DNA of 64,000 nucleotides, from assembly GCF_900091445.1 (NCBI RefSeq), contig NZ_LT607733.1, positions 2,001,501 through 2,065,500 on the forward strand. The letters are read 5' to 3'. The notes under the pieces are model-generated. The model ran no database searches, was not told where the DNA came from, and saw nothing but the letters and a program-made list of their open reading frames with translations. This DNA comes from Micromonospora echinofusca (GTDB lineage: Bacteria; Actinomycetota; Actinomycetes; Mycobacteriales; Micromonosporaceae). A program made the position numbers and the translations under genes. This document shows positions 37,304-46,026 of the stretch, piece after piece (positions within the stretch are counted from its first letter, which is position 1; each line of letters begins with the position of its first letter).

Positions 37304-38428
37304 GATCGACCCAACGCGATGGAGACCTCACCGGTTACGACCATCGCTCGCATTCACACACTGAGCCAAGCCCACAATGGGCAAAGGCTACCGAACCACC
37401 CTCTGAGACATTCTGCGCCGATCTGCGATCCTGGCGACAGGAGCACGGTGTAACACCACAGGAGGCCGACGCGATCCTCACGGAGATGATGCGCAGGGCG
37501 CGCCCGGAAAACCTACTGTCGCTGCTGGACGCCACTGGTGAGTCCAGCAACGGAATGCCGGTGAGTAGCTCAACCGAGGCGAAGATGACGGCGGAGCAGG
37601 TCGCCACAGCCTGCTACCTGCCGGTGGAACAGATCGATGAGTGGGTCTCGGCGCTCACCACCGGAATGCGCCAGGCCGTCTTCCACGGTCCTCCTGGCAC
37701 CGGCAAGACCTACATCGCTCGGCTCCTGGCCCGCCACATGGCCAGCTCGTCACAACACATCGAACTCGCCCAGTTCCATCCGGCCTACTCGTACGAAGAT
37801 TTCGTCGAAGGGCTGCGCCCCGAGGTCGGTGCCGAGGGCGCGCTGAGCTATCGGGTCCGCCCGGGTGTCTTCTCTCAGCTGTGCGAGCGCGCGCAGCAGG
37901 CTCCGGACCAGACTTTCGTGCTGGTCATCGACGAGATGAACCGCGCGGACTTGGCGGCGGTCTTCGGTGAGCTGATGTTCCTCCTGGAGTATCGGGGTGA
38001 CTCACCGGTCACCCTGCCGTACTCGCAGCGGCGGATGTCCGTCCCGCAGAACCTGTTCGTGCTGGGAACGATGAACACCGCAGATCGAAGCCTGGCCCTG
38101 CTGGACTTCGCACTTCGTCGCAGGTTCCACGCCTTCCCGGTGCTACCGAGTGAGGCCGTGCTGAGCAGCTGGGCCGATGCGCGACCCAGCGCCAACAAGG
38201 ACCTGGCGCTCGGGCTCTTCCGGCTGATCCGAGACCGCGTTGGGCTGGACGTGCCCGTCAGCCCTGGTCACTCGTACTGGATGGCGGAGGGCCTCGACGC
38301 GGCAACGGCGGAACGGATCTGGTCGTACCAGCTCCGACCGTACCTGGCGGAGCACTGGTTCGACCGGCCTCGCGAGCTCGAGCAGCTCGACACCGATGTC
38401 CGGGCGCTCATCGCGGAGCGCGCCTGAA

Positions 38429-39568
38429 TTGATCGAGCTCACCGAATACGAGACGCGCACCATCCAGCTCAGCCAGGACGAGGCCTACGAACTTTCGAGC
38501 CTGACTCGGGGGAGTGCGGACAAGACCCAGCAGCCCCGCGTCGTCGAGCGGCTCGCGCCCACCGGACAAGCAGAGGTGTACGACATCCAGCCAGGGCCAT
38601 ATGTGGGCAGGTTTCGCCTGCGTAGCGGCCGTGTCGTCGACATCTCGAGCAGATTCGCGTTCCGCGACTTGGCTCTCCTGCTCGGTCTGGGTGGCAAGGC
38701 AGCGTTGCTACGCCACGACGCGACTTCGGCCCAAGGCGGCGCTGGTCTGATGGACCTCATCGCGTTGGCGTTCGTCCGCGAGGCTGAGCGAATAGCAGGA
38801 CAGGGCCTGGCCAAGGGCTACAAGCAAACGATGGTGGCCAGACCCCCGTATGCCGGAGTCCCCGCTGTCACCGCACATTTGAACGCCCACGCCGGCCGTG
38901 CCGATCGTCTCGTCACGACGACCAAACGCCTTACCGCGGACATCGAGCTCAACCGGCTCATCGCTTCCGCGCACGGGAAGCTGTGCCGGATCACCTATCA
39001 GGACAAACAGCTCGAAGCCCGGCTACGGCAACTCGCGCCTGTATTTCGAAACATCAACGCAGCAGAGGATGGGAGCCGGCAGCTACCCATGCTGCCGGCG
39101 CGGTACAGGGAGATCCATGATTTGGCGAGGCTCGTCCTCGATCACCGGACCACGCTGCCTGCCGGTAGCGGCATCGCCGGAGTCGGCGTGCTGTTCAACA
39201 TGACCAAGGTCTGGGAGAGCTACGTCGGACGGTGGCTCAGGACCCACCAGCCGGAAGCCGTGGTGCACAGCCAATACCCCATTTCCCTGGTAGACATTGG
39301 CCCGGCAAGGCGAGCCCGGGCGGACTTTGTCGTAGAGCTTGGCGGCCGGCCAGTCGCCGTCTACGACGCGAAGTATCGGCCTTGGAAAGAGTGGCCGAAT
39401 ACTGCGGAGCTGTACCAGCTCTTCACCTACGCCAGCCGACTGTGCGTGGACCACGCTGCGCTTGTCTACCCGGGAACAGAGGCGCTCAACAGGCAGATGA
39501 CGATGGGCAACGTCCTGATGGAGGCCATCGCGGTTCCCCTTGAAGAATGGGCCGTCCAGGACGGCTGA
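38429..39568 (+). CDS. mcrC: McrC-type endonuclease of a type IV restriction system
   Basis: 379 aa. McrC supplies the nuclease that cuts modified DNA when McrB translocates. The N-terminal half binds the McrB ring. The PD-(D/E)XK site is RADFVVELGGRPVAVYDAKY (Asp, then DAK). The start is TTG 38429, 1 nt after the mcrB stop; its N-terminus IELTEYETRTIQLSQDE is in frame and the upstream frame lies inside mcrB. The gene is intact, but without full McrB it is probably idle. The preceding SNF2 gene probably belongs to the same system. Confidence 0.9.
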   Translation: MIELTEYETRTIQLSQDEAYELSSLTRGSADKTQQPRVVERLAPTGQAEVYDIQPGPYVGRFRLRSGRVVDISSRFAFRDLALLLGLGGKAALLRHDATSAQGGAGLMDLIALAFVREAERIAGQGLAKGYKQTMVARPPYAGVPAVTAHLNAHAGRADRLVTTTKRLTADIELNRLIASAHGKLCRITYQDKQLEARLRQLAPVFRNINAAEDGSRQLPMLPARYREIHDLARLVLDHRTTLPAGSGIAGVGVLFNMTKVWESYVGRWLRTHQPEAVVHSQYPISLVDIGPARRARADFVVELGGRPVAVYDAKYRPWKEWPNTAELYQLFTYASRLCVDHAALVYPGTEALNRQMTMGNVLMEAIAVPLEEWAVQDG

Positions 39569-39624
39569 TTCAACGCAGGCTCCTGGGCATGTGCCGAGAA
39601 CTGCCGCATGACGGCCAGCACTGC

Positions 39625-40293
39625 GGTGTCGGCTCCGCCTGAAAACTGACCCCGTGTTTCCGGCTGAATTTTGACCCCTTCCGGAAGCATCGGGAGGTGC
39701 TGAGCGTGGAGGACTGGGCGGAGATCCGTCGGTTGCACCGGGCGGAGCGGATGGCGATCAAGGCCATCTGCCGCCGGCTGGGGGTCTCGCGGAACACGGT
39801 GCGCAAGGCTGTGGCCAGTCATGAGCCGCCCCGCTATCAGCGGGCGGCGAAGGGCTCGTTCGTGGACGCGGTCGAGCCGCAGATCAGGGCGTTGTTGGCG
39901 GAGTTCCCGGACATGCCGACGACGGTGATCATGGAACGGGTCGGGTGGACCCGTGGCAAGACGGTGTTCGCCGATCGGGTGCAGCAGCTGCGGCCGTTGT
40001 TCCGCCGCCCGGACCCGGCTCAGCGGACGGAGTATCTGCCGGGAGAGTTGGCGCAGTGCGACCTGTGGTTCCCGCCGGCGGACGTGCCGTTGGGCTTCGG
40101 GCAGGTCGGCAGGCCGCCGGTGCTGGTGATGGTGTCGGGGTATTCGCGGTGGCTGTCAGCGGTGATGATCCCGTCCCGGCAGTCGCCGGATCTGCTGGCC
40201 GGGCACTGGACGCTGATCTCCGGCTGGGGACGGGTGCCCAAGGCGTTGGTGTGGGACAACGAGTCCGGAGTCGGGCAGTGGCGGGCCGGGCGC
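39625..40293 (+). pseudogene. istA: IS21-family istA transposase, 3' truncated
   Basis: The left end shows the repeated terminal pattern of IS21 elements (CTGAAAACTGACCCC, then TGAATTTTGACCCC). The GTG start is at 39697. The protein has the IstA helix-turn-helix (IKAICRRLGVSRNTVRKAVA) and the start of the integrase core (GELAQCDLWFPP, VMVSGYSRWLSAVMIPSRQS, ALVWDNESGVGQWR), then stops matching near 40293. The rest of istA, istB and the right end are missing. It lies 57 nt beyond mcrC. Confidence 0.85.
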
Positions 40294-40575
40294 ATCGACC
40301 GATGTGGCTGCGGGAGCCAGCGCTGCTGCCAACCGAGGCGTAGTCCCCGCCCGACGTCCGGCGTGCGCGTCCATTGGGGACGTTCAGGTGGGTCGGCCAG
40401 GGCATACGGTCACCTTGGCTAGATATTCATGTTGCTTGTATATTCAGCACCATGCGGTCGACTTCGCGTCCCGCGCTGCGGGAACTGTGGGTTCTCAGCG
40501 AAGTTGATTCGTTCTCACTGAATCTGATCCGTACCTGATCCGTTCTCACGGAACTTGATTCGCCCTGGGCCGTCG

Positions 40576-41469
40576 CTAAGGGATGTCTCGTAACCCCGGT
40601 GTCTGTCCGTTGAGGATGGTCGGTCAAGATGCCTGGGTGCAGGTGATCTCGGCAGCCCGCCCGGAGTGGATCTTCCCGTTCACCGGGCTGCAGCCCGCCC
40701 AGTTCCGTTCGCTGGTCCGGCTGGTCGCCGAGCGCGGCGGTGACGGCATCGCCGACGGCCGGCCGGGCCGGCAGTGGGCCCTCGACCTGCCGGATCGGGT
40801 GTTGCTGGTCGCCGCGTACTGGCGTACGAACCTGACGATGCGGCAGATCGGCCCGCTGTTCGGGGTGTCGCACTCCGCCGCGCACCGGGTCATCGACACC
40901 CTCGCGCCGCTGCTGGCCCTGGCGCCGGTGCGTAAGCGGCCGGTCGAGCAGATCGCGATCGTCGACGGGACGCTGGTCCCCACCCGCGATCACCGCCTGG
41001 CCGCCCGGAGCAAGAACTACCGCTACTCCACCAACCTGCAGGTCGCCATCGACGCCAGCACCCGCCTGGTCATCGCCGTCGGCGACCCGCAGCCCGGCAA
41101 CCGCAACGACACCATCGTCTACCGCACCTCAGGCATCGCCGAGAAGCTCGACGGGCGGCCGGTGATGGCCGACGGCGGCTACCGCGGCAACCCCGAGGTG
41201 ATCATCCCGTACCGCAAGCCCACCGACGGCAGCGACCTGCCGGACTGGAAGGAAGCCCTCAACGTCGAACACCGCACCGTCCGAGCAGGGGTCGAACACG
41301 CCCTGGCCAGGATGAAGTGCTTCAAGATCCTGCGCGACTACCGCCGCGCCGCCCACACATTGACCGACGCCGCGTCCGGCATCGCTAACCTCCACAACAT
41401 CATCCTGGCCGGCTGAACGCCGGGCCGGTGCCGGGCAACGCCTCCACCCAGTTACGAGACGTCCCTTAG
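40576..41469 (+). mobile_element. IS5-type insertion nested in the 1634-bp element
   Basis: 894 bp. Inverted repeats of 19 bp with one mismatch: CTAAGGGATGTCTCGTAAC at 40576-40594 and its inverse at 41451-41469. One transposase gene. No obvious target duplication. It truncates the minus-strand membrane-protein gene at 41470. Confidence 0.85.
40616..41416 (+). CDS. IS5-family transposase (DDE_Tnp_4 type)
   Basis: 266 aa from ATG 40616; an ATG at 40583 lies inside the inverted repeat and is less likely. Helix-turn-helix near MRQIGPLFGVSHSAAHRVID. DDE residues in QIAIVDGTLVPTRDH (Asp), PVMADGGYRGNPEVIIPYRK (Asp) and HRTVRAGVEHALARMKCFKI (Glu). The end IANLHNIILAG is typical. Intact. Confidence 0.92.
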   Translation: MVGQDAWVQVISAARPEWIFPFTGLQPAQFRSLVRLVAERGGDGIADGRPGRQWALDLPDRVLLVAAYWRTNLTMRQIGPLFGVSHSAAHRVIDTLAPLLALAPVRKRPVEQIAIVDGTLVPTRDHRLAARSKNYRYSTNLQVAIDASTRLVIAVGDPQPGNRNDTIVYRTSGIAEKLDGRPVMADGGYRGNPEVIIPYRKPTDGSDLPDWKEALNVEHRTVRAGVEHALARMKCFKILRDYRRAAHTLTDAASGIANLHNIILAG

Positions 41470-41959
41470 AAGGGATGTCGGGGGCACCCCAGTCGGCGCC
41501 GAGGTCTTCGAGCGCCGACTCCCACCAAGCGCATCGGATATGGCGGGTTGTCAGCTCCACGACGTGCTCGCGGAACTTCTTGTACTCATACAGCGTGACT
41601 CCGGCTATGGCCAGTATCCCAAACGTCCAAAAGAGCGTGTCGAAGGCGGGGCCACCGAGGCCGAACTCAACCCACCCCGGCACCAGGAAGGCCAGCAAGG
41701 CCAGGCACATCAGGTACTCGGCGCGGCCGTAAGCGCGGAAAGTCACTCCGTCGGCCAGGTTTCCGATGCCCGTTGGGTTAACCGGCGCCTCTTGCCGCTG
41801 CTGGTGCCTGATCTGGAGGGTCGTGAGCGCCACGGCCACCACCAGACAGACCACGGCGCCAACGTTGCTGGTCCAGCCACTGGCGACGTTCACCAGGAAC
41901 GCGGAGCCGACCATGGAGGCTGCCACCAGGAGGGCCGTGAGGCCAGCTCGTCTCGTCAT
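41470..41959 (-). pseudogene. Membrane protein, 3' truncated by the nested IS
   Basis: The ATG at 41959 follows GGAGG by 6 nt. The protein has about four membrane helices: LTALLVAASMVGSAFLV, NVGAVVCLVVAVALTTL, YLMCLALLAFLVPGWVEF and LFWTFGILAIAGVTLY. A hydrophilic tail follows (CAWWESALEDLGADWGAPDI) before it meets the IS5-type repeat at 41469 and reads on into foreign sequence. Family unknown. It is the only non-IS gene inside the 1634-bp element. Confidence 0.65.
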
Positions 41960-42468
41960 GGCACGCCTCCAGGCGTCGAACCGGGAAGCTGCTACCAGAC
42001 TGTCCAAGCAAGCGCCCCAGGATCCAGTGCAGACGATGCTATCGACAGCCCTCAACAGGTACGCGGTCGGGTGGATCAGATTCAATGAGAACGGATCAAC
42101 TTCACTGAGAACCCACAGGAACCGTCGTACTTCGTCCTTGCTGCCCTACTCGGTGGCCCTCTCCACGGGTATGCCGTGATCAAGCGGGTGACTGAGCTGT
42201 CCGATGAGCGGGTGACACTCGCTGCCGGCTCGCTGTACTCGGTGATCGATCGGCTGCTCGGCGAGGGGCTCATCACCGCCGACGGTGAAGAGATCGTCAA
42301 CGGGCGTGCCCGCCGCTACTACCGGCTCACCGACGAGGGCCACCGCGTACTCGCCGAGGAAGCCGACCGGCTCGCCCGAGCCGCCCGGGTGGTCATGGAT
42401 CGCCTGCCGCACCGGAGCTTCCCGCAGGGAAGCACCCATCAACCTTCTATCGCGAGGATCAGACCAGC

Positions 42469-43365
42469 ATGAGTTCTGATGTTCTGGAGAAGCGTTACCG
42501 CATGCTGCTGCGGGCCTATCCGGCCGGCTATCGCCGCGAACGTGCCGACGAACTGATCGACACGTTGATCGGCGAGGAACCGACCACCCGCCGCTGGCCC
42601 AGCGTCCGGGAGGCGGCCTCGCTGATCCGGGGCGCCCTACAGGTGCACGGTGGCAGCACCGCGGCCCGGCCCACCGCCGTGCTGCTCTGGCAGGGCATCC
42701 ACCTGGGTGCCATGGCGGTGCTGGCGCTGGGCGCGCTCATCGGCCTGGACGACCTCGTCGAGGCGTTCCAGTTCGGCGGATTCTTGGACCCCCTGGCCGT
42801 CCTGCGGGATCAGGGCATCTACGCGGTCATGGTGATCGCGGCGCTGGTGGCGCTCGTCGCGGGCCGCACCCGCACCGCTGCCGTCCTGGTGGTAGCTGCG
42901 GTGGTGGTGCCGACCGCAATCTCCCCGTACCTGTTCCTCAACGGCCTGCCGCAGTGGTGGGCACCGGTTGTCGCCACGCCTTTGATCATGGTGGGCCTGC
43001 GGCGTCCGGCGGACGTGCCGCCGACGCCCCGGGCCAACGCCGTTCTGGTCACCGCCGGCATCCTCGCCCTGCATCTGATCCCTGCGGAAGGCTTCCGCAG
43101 GGTCGACATGAGCTCGCAGATCGTTGCCGCCACCATGGTGATCGTCGGGGCAGTCGCCTTCCTGTGGGTGGCGACGGCCGACCAGCGACTGCTGATTGCC
43201 GTCGCTCCCACCCTCCTGCTGGGCACGCTCTACCAACTGGGCAACGCCGGGTCGACGGGGGAACTGCTGCACCGGCCCGACGCCCTGCCGTCCCTGGCCG
43301 TCGCGGTCCTCATGGCAGTCGGCGCGGTCATTTCGACCCGGCTGCGTCAGCGCACCCGCGCCTGA
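42469..43365 (+). CDS. Membrane protein co-transcribed with PadR
   Basis: 298 aa. A short cytoplasmic N-terminus (LEKRYRMLLRAYPAGYRRER, seen in PadR-linked proteins) is followed by about eight hydrophobic segments (LGAMAVLALGALIGL, AVMVIAALVALVAG, AAVLVVAAVVVPTAIS and others). No transport motif is recognised. The start overlaps the PadR stop (ATGA), so the pair would be auto-regulated by PadR. With PadR broken, expression may be altered. Confidence 0.75.
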   Translation: MSSDVLEKRYRMLLRAYPAGYRRERADELIDTLIGEEPTTRRWPSVREAASLIRGALQVHGGSTAARPTAVLLWQGIHLGAMAVLALGALIGLDDLVEAFQFGGFLDPLAVLRDQGIYAVMVIAALVALVAGRTRTAAVLVVAAVVVPTAISPYLFLNGLPQWWAPVVATPLIMVGLRRPADVPPTPRANAVLVTAGILALHLIPAEGFRRVDMSSQIVAATMVIVGAVAFLWVATADQRLLIAVAPTLLLGTLYQLGNAGSTGELLHRPDALPSLAVAVLMAVGAVISTRLRQRTRA

Positions 43366-43374
43366 CCAACCGAC

Positions 43375-43402
43375 GGGCGGTCCGGCCACGGCCGGACCGC
43401 CC
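43375..43402 (+). terminator. Hairpin terminator after the membrane-protein gene
   Basis: Perfect 13-bp stem GGGCGGTCCGGCC / GGCCGGACCGCCC around AC. It starts 10 nt after the stop codon. No U-tract. Confidence 0.7.
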
Positions 43403-44035
43403 GGGCAAGAACCGGTGGAACAGCCTTACGACACAACGACATGACCGATGAGTAGCGGCAGCGGCTGGTGGCAGCGTTGGACGGCTGTGTTCCAGGCCGC
43501 GATCGACGGTACCGACATTCCGCGTATCGACTACGGCTACTCGTGACACCTCTCACGCCGCAGGGGCGGCAGCTCGGACGAAATAGAGCGACACGGAGCT
43601 GCACTCGGCTGCTCTTCAACGGTCGGCGGCTGCGTCGCTGATCTCTGACGCACCCGGGCCGCACTCCGCGCCTCCCGCAGATGCCGTGCCAGCAGCTGCC
43701 ATGCACCGCCACAGCGGCCGTTGTCGCGAGCTCGTGGATATGGTGCTCGCTGGCCAACCGGGCGGACGTGTTCCGCACCGCCCGGGACAACGGCTGGCTC
43801 TGGCGGTGCCGCTCAGATGAGCACGCTCCACGTCACCCAGGTCCCACGGCCGGACGGGGTGCGGCGAGCGGCGGATCTCGCCATGTCCGACCGGGTGGCC
43901 GGACTCCGGAGGGGGCCTTGTCCCCCGTGCGAGCTACCCGCAAGTGTCCACCGTACGGGGACGATTGTGGCGGCGGAACTCCATAGGTTTCTTTGTGTCC
44001 GCGGCGCTCCCGTCGCGGACTGCGAAGGAGTCATC
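43403..44035. other. Gap before the CPBP gene: no reliable gene
   Basis: About 630 bp. A 32-codon frame (43448-43546, MSSGSGWWQRW...) has no ribosome site or known relatives. The strong GAAGGAG ribosome site of the next gene lies at 44024-44030. Confidence 0.45.
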
Positions 44036-44872
44036 ATGCGCTTCGTCAAACAGCTTCTCGCCGTCGCCGCCGTCGCCCTCGTCGGCGGGCAGAGTGTCGC
44101 CGCCGTCGAGGGCAGTTTCTTCCTCACCTTGGTGATCGGCACTGTGACGGCGGTGCTGGGCGTGGTCGTCTACCGGTGGGTCGTGCGGCGCACCGAGCGC
44201 CGTGAGCCCATCGAGCTCGGCCCGGACGGTTGGGGCGGGAAGCTGGGCCGCGGGACGCTCATCGGCTTCGCCATGTTCGCGGCCGTCATCGCCAACATCG
44301 CGTTCCTCGGCGGCTATCACGTCGAGGGCTGGGGTTCGCCGACGCGAGCGCTGGGTCTGCTCGGGCTCATGGCGGCCGTCGCGGTCGCCGAGGAGCTGCT
44401 GTTCCGGGGGGTGCTGTTCCGCATCATCGAGGAGCGTACGGGCACCTGGGTCGCGCTCGCCCTGACCGGCGTGGTGTTCGGCGCGATGCACCTGGTGAAC
44501 CCGGACGCCAGCCTGTGGGGGGCGACCGCCATCGCGATCGAGGCCGGGTTCATGCTGGCCGCGTGTTACGCCGCCACCCGGAACCTGTGGGTCCCGATCG
44601 GCCTGCACTTCGGCTGGAATTTCGCCGCCGGCGGCATCTTCAGCGTCGCCGTGTCGGGTAACGGCGAGTCGAAGGGGCTGCTTGAGGCCTCGACGTCGGG
44701 GCCGGTCGCGCTCAGCGGCGGCGCTTTCGGGCCGGAGGGCAGCCCGTACGCGGTGCTGGCCGGCGTGGTGCTGACCGTGGTGTTCCTGTGGCTGGCCAAG
44801 CGCCGCGGGCGCGTCGTCCCGCGCCGCGGCCGCACGGCGCACGCCCCGGCAACCGCTACGGTGTCCCAGTGA
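44036..44872 (+). CDS. CPBP-family intramembrane metalloprotease
   Basis: 278 aa, several membrane helices. CPBP (Abi/CAAX-type) motifs: AEELLFRGVLFR (EExxxR), FGAMHLVNP (His) and GLHFGWNFAAG (HxxxN). These proteases act within the membrane on unknown substrates; some protect against bacteriocins. The ATG at 44036 sits 5 nt after GAAGGAG. The stop overlaps the histidine-kinase start (GTGA), forming an operon with the two-component system. Confidence 0.88.
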   Translation: MRFVKQLLAVAAVALVGGQSVAAVEGSFFLTLVIGTVTAVLGVVVYRWVVRRTERREPIELGPDGWGGKLGRGTLIGFAMFAAVIANIAFLGGYHVEGWGSPTRALGLLGLMAAVAVAEELLFRGVLFRIIEERTGTWVALALTGVVFGAMHLVNPDASLWGATAIAIEAGFMLAACYAATRNLWVPIGLHFGWNFAAGGIFSVAVSGNGESKGLLEASTSGPVALSGGAFGPEGSPYAVLAGVVLTVVFLWLAKRRGRVVPRRGRTAHAPATATVSQ

Positions 44873-46026
44873 GCAAGTTCCGGAGGCTCCCGGATCTGTG
44901 GCGGCAGTGGCCGATCGCGGTCCGGGACCTCCCGTTCGCGCTGGCCTTGGCCCTCGCGGCGGTGGTCCCGGCCCTGGAGCGGCAGGGTACGCAGCTCGGT
45001 GACCTCCCGGACCGCCCGTACGACGCGCTGACCGTCGGTGTCGTCGCCCTGGAGTGCCTGCCGCTGGCCGTACGCCGTCGGTGGCCGGCCGTCTGCCTCG
45101 CGCTGGTGTCGCTCGGCTTCGCGATCGACCAGCTCCGCGGCTACCACACCATCGCGGGTACGGGACTGGCCATTGCGCTCATCAGCGCCGGCGCTCACCT
45201 GGAGCGGCGCCGCTGGGTCGTCGCGGGTCTCGCCTCGGCGGCGTACGTGCCCCTGGCGATCTCCCTCGACCGGCTCGGCTCGGGTGAGGGCGTCGCCGGG
45301 TTCACCACCTTCTACCTGTTGCTGGCGCTCGCGTGGGGCATCGGGGCGTGGCTGCGCCAGAACCGGGCCGCCGAGGCGGAACGCCGCCGCCATGTCGAGC
45401 AGGCCACCCGCACGGCGGAGCGCACGCGCATCGCCCGGGAGCTGCACGACATCGTCACCCACCACGTTACGGCGATGGTCGTGCAGGCCGAGGCGGCGCG
45501 CTACCTGACGGGCGCCCCGGACAAGCTGGACCAGGCCTTGACCGCGATCACCGGCACCGGCCGCCGGGCCGTCGGCGACCTGCGGCAGCTGCTCGACCTG
45601 CTCAACCCGGATCACAGCACAGGCGACCCTCGTACGCCCTCCGTCGGCGACCTGGACACCCTCGTCGACCGTTCCCGGCAGGCCGGGCAGCCGGTCGAGT
45701 TCGTCCGGGAGGGCACGCCGGCGACGGCCACCGGCAGCGCCGAGGAGGCGGCGTACCGGGTGGTGCAGGAGGCGCTGACGAACGCGTTGAAGCACGCGCA
45801 CGGCAGCCGGACCAAGGTTCGCCTTCACCACGGGGAAAGGGAGACGACCGTGGAGGTCAGCACCGACAGCTCCGGATCCGGCAGCGCGTCCCCGGGCGGC
45901 AGCGGGCGCGGCCTCGTCGGGCTCCGCGAGCGGGTCACCGCCCTCGGTGGCGACTTCAGCGCTGGCGCCCAGGCCGACGGCGGCTTCCTCGTGCGGGCCC
46001 GGATTCCGGCCGGGAACCCGTCGTGA
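44869..46026 (+). CDS. Sensor histidine kinase (HisKA_3, NarL/DesK type)
   Basis: 385 aa, GTG start. The N-terminal half has about four to five membrane segments (LPFALALALAAVVPAL, VAGFTTFYLLLALAWGIGAW). The dimerisation helix has the phosphorylated His in IARELHDIVTHHVTAMV near residue 193. The HATPase has GRGLVGLRERVTALGGDF. It phosphorylates the response regulator encoded next, whose start overlaps the kinase stop (GTGA). Signal unknown. Confidence 0.92.
   Translation: MSKFRRLPDLWRQWPIAVRDLPFALALALAAVVPALERQGTQLGDLPDRPYDALTVGVVALECLPLAVRRRWPAVCLALVSLGFAIDQLRGYHTIAGTGLAIALISAGAHLERRRWVVAGLASAAYVPLAISLDRLGSGEGVAGFTTFYLLLALAWGIGAWLRQNRAAEAERRRHVEQATRTAERTRIARELHDIVTHHVTAMVVQAEAARYLTGAPDKLDQALTAITGTGRRAVGDLRQLLDLLNPDHSTGDPRTPSVGDLDTLVDRSRQAGQPVEFVREGTPATATGSAEEAAYRVVQEALTNALKHAHGSRTKVRLHHGERETTVEVSTDSSGSGSASPGGSGRGLVGLRERVTALGGDFSAGAQADGGFLVRARIPAGNPS

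Larger units (their letters stand above)
35978..37403 (-). mobile_element. IS5-family insertion sequence in mcrB
   Basis: 1426 bp. Terminal inverted repeats start GAGGGTGGTTCGG at both ends (13 identical bases). Flanking target duplication TGA at 35975-35977 and 37404-37406. It carries a transposase (36461-37303) and an overlapping accessory gene (36045-36464), both on the minus strand. The clean duplication and frame restoration on removal indicate recent insertion. Confidence 0.9.
35484..38427 (+). pseudogene. mcrB: McrB-type AAA+ protein, split by an IS5-family insertion
   Basis: The 5' part (35484-35977, GTG start after AGGAGA) encodes an unrecognised N-terminal recognition domain. The 3' part (37407-38427) encodes the McrB motor: Walker A GPPGTGKT (about residue 259 of the joined protein), FHPAYSYEDFVEG, Walker B VLVIDEMNRAD, LGTMNTADRS and the arginine-finger region FALRRRFH. 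Deleting 35978-37406 (the IS plus one TGA copy) joins the halves in frame as SYE-TFCADLRSW and gives a 504-aa protein. McrB is the motor that drives McrC cleavage of modified DNA. As it stands only the motor domain could be made, from an internal start. Confidence 0.88.
40485..42118. mobile_element. Non-autonomous element with 46-bp inverted repeats
   Basis: 1634 bp. Left end CTGTGGGTTCTCAGCGAAGT (40485-40530 in full) and right end 42073-42118 are inverted copies with 3 mismatches in 46. Target duplication GAA at 40482-40484 and 42119-42121. It contains an IS5-type insertion (40576-41469) and part of a membrane-protein gene (41470-41959), but no transposase of its own. Either the element depends on a transposase elsewhere, or the IS5-type insertion came with a deletion that removed it. 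Confidence 0.82.
40452..42472 (+). pseudogene. PadR-family regulator, split by a 1634-bp element
   Basis: The 5' part (40452-40484) encodes MRSTSRPALRE. The 3' part (42122-42472) begins PSYFVLAALLGGPLHGYAVI, the PadR winged-helix start, and continues SLYSVIDRLLGEGLITADGE and RRYYRLTDEGHRVLAEEADR. Deleting the element plus one GAA copy gives a 127-aa PadR repressor. Upstream, two ATATTCA repeats (40426 and 40439 region) may be promoter or operator elements. The stop overlaps the membrane-protein gene (ATGA), its likely target. An internal GTG at 42176 would lack part of the DNA-binding domain. Confidence 0.85.

Noticed and set aside
43448..43546. 32-codon open frame
   Set aside because: No ribosome site, no relatives recognised and no context.
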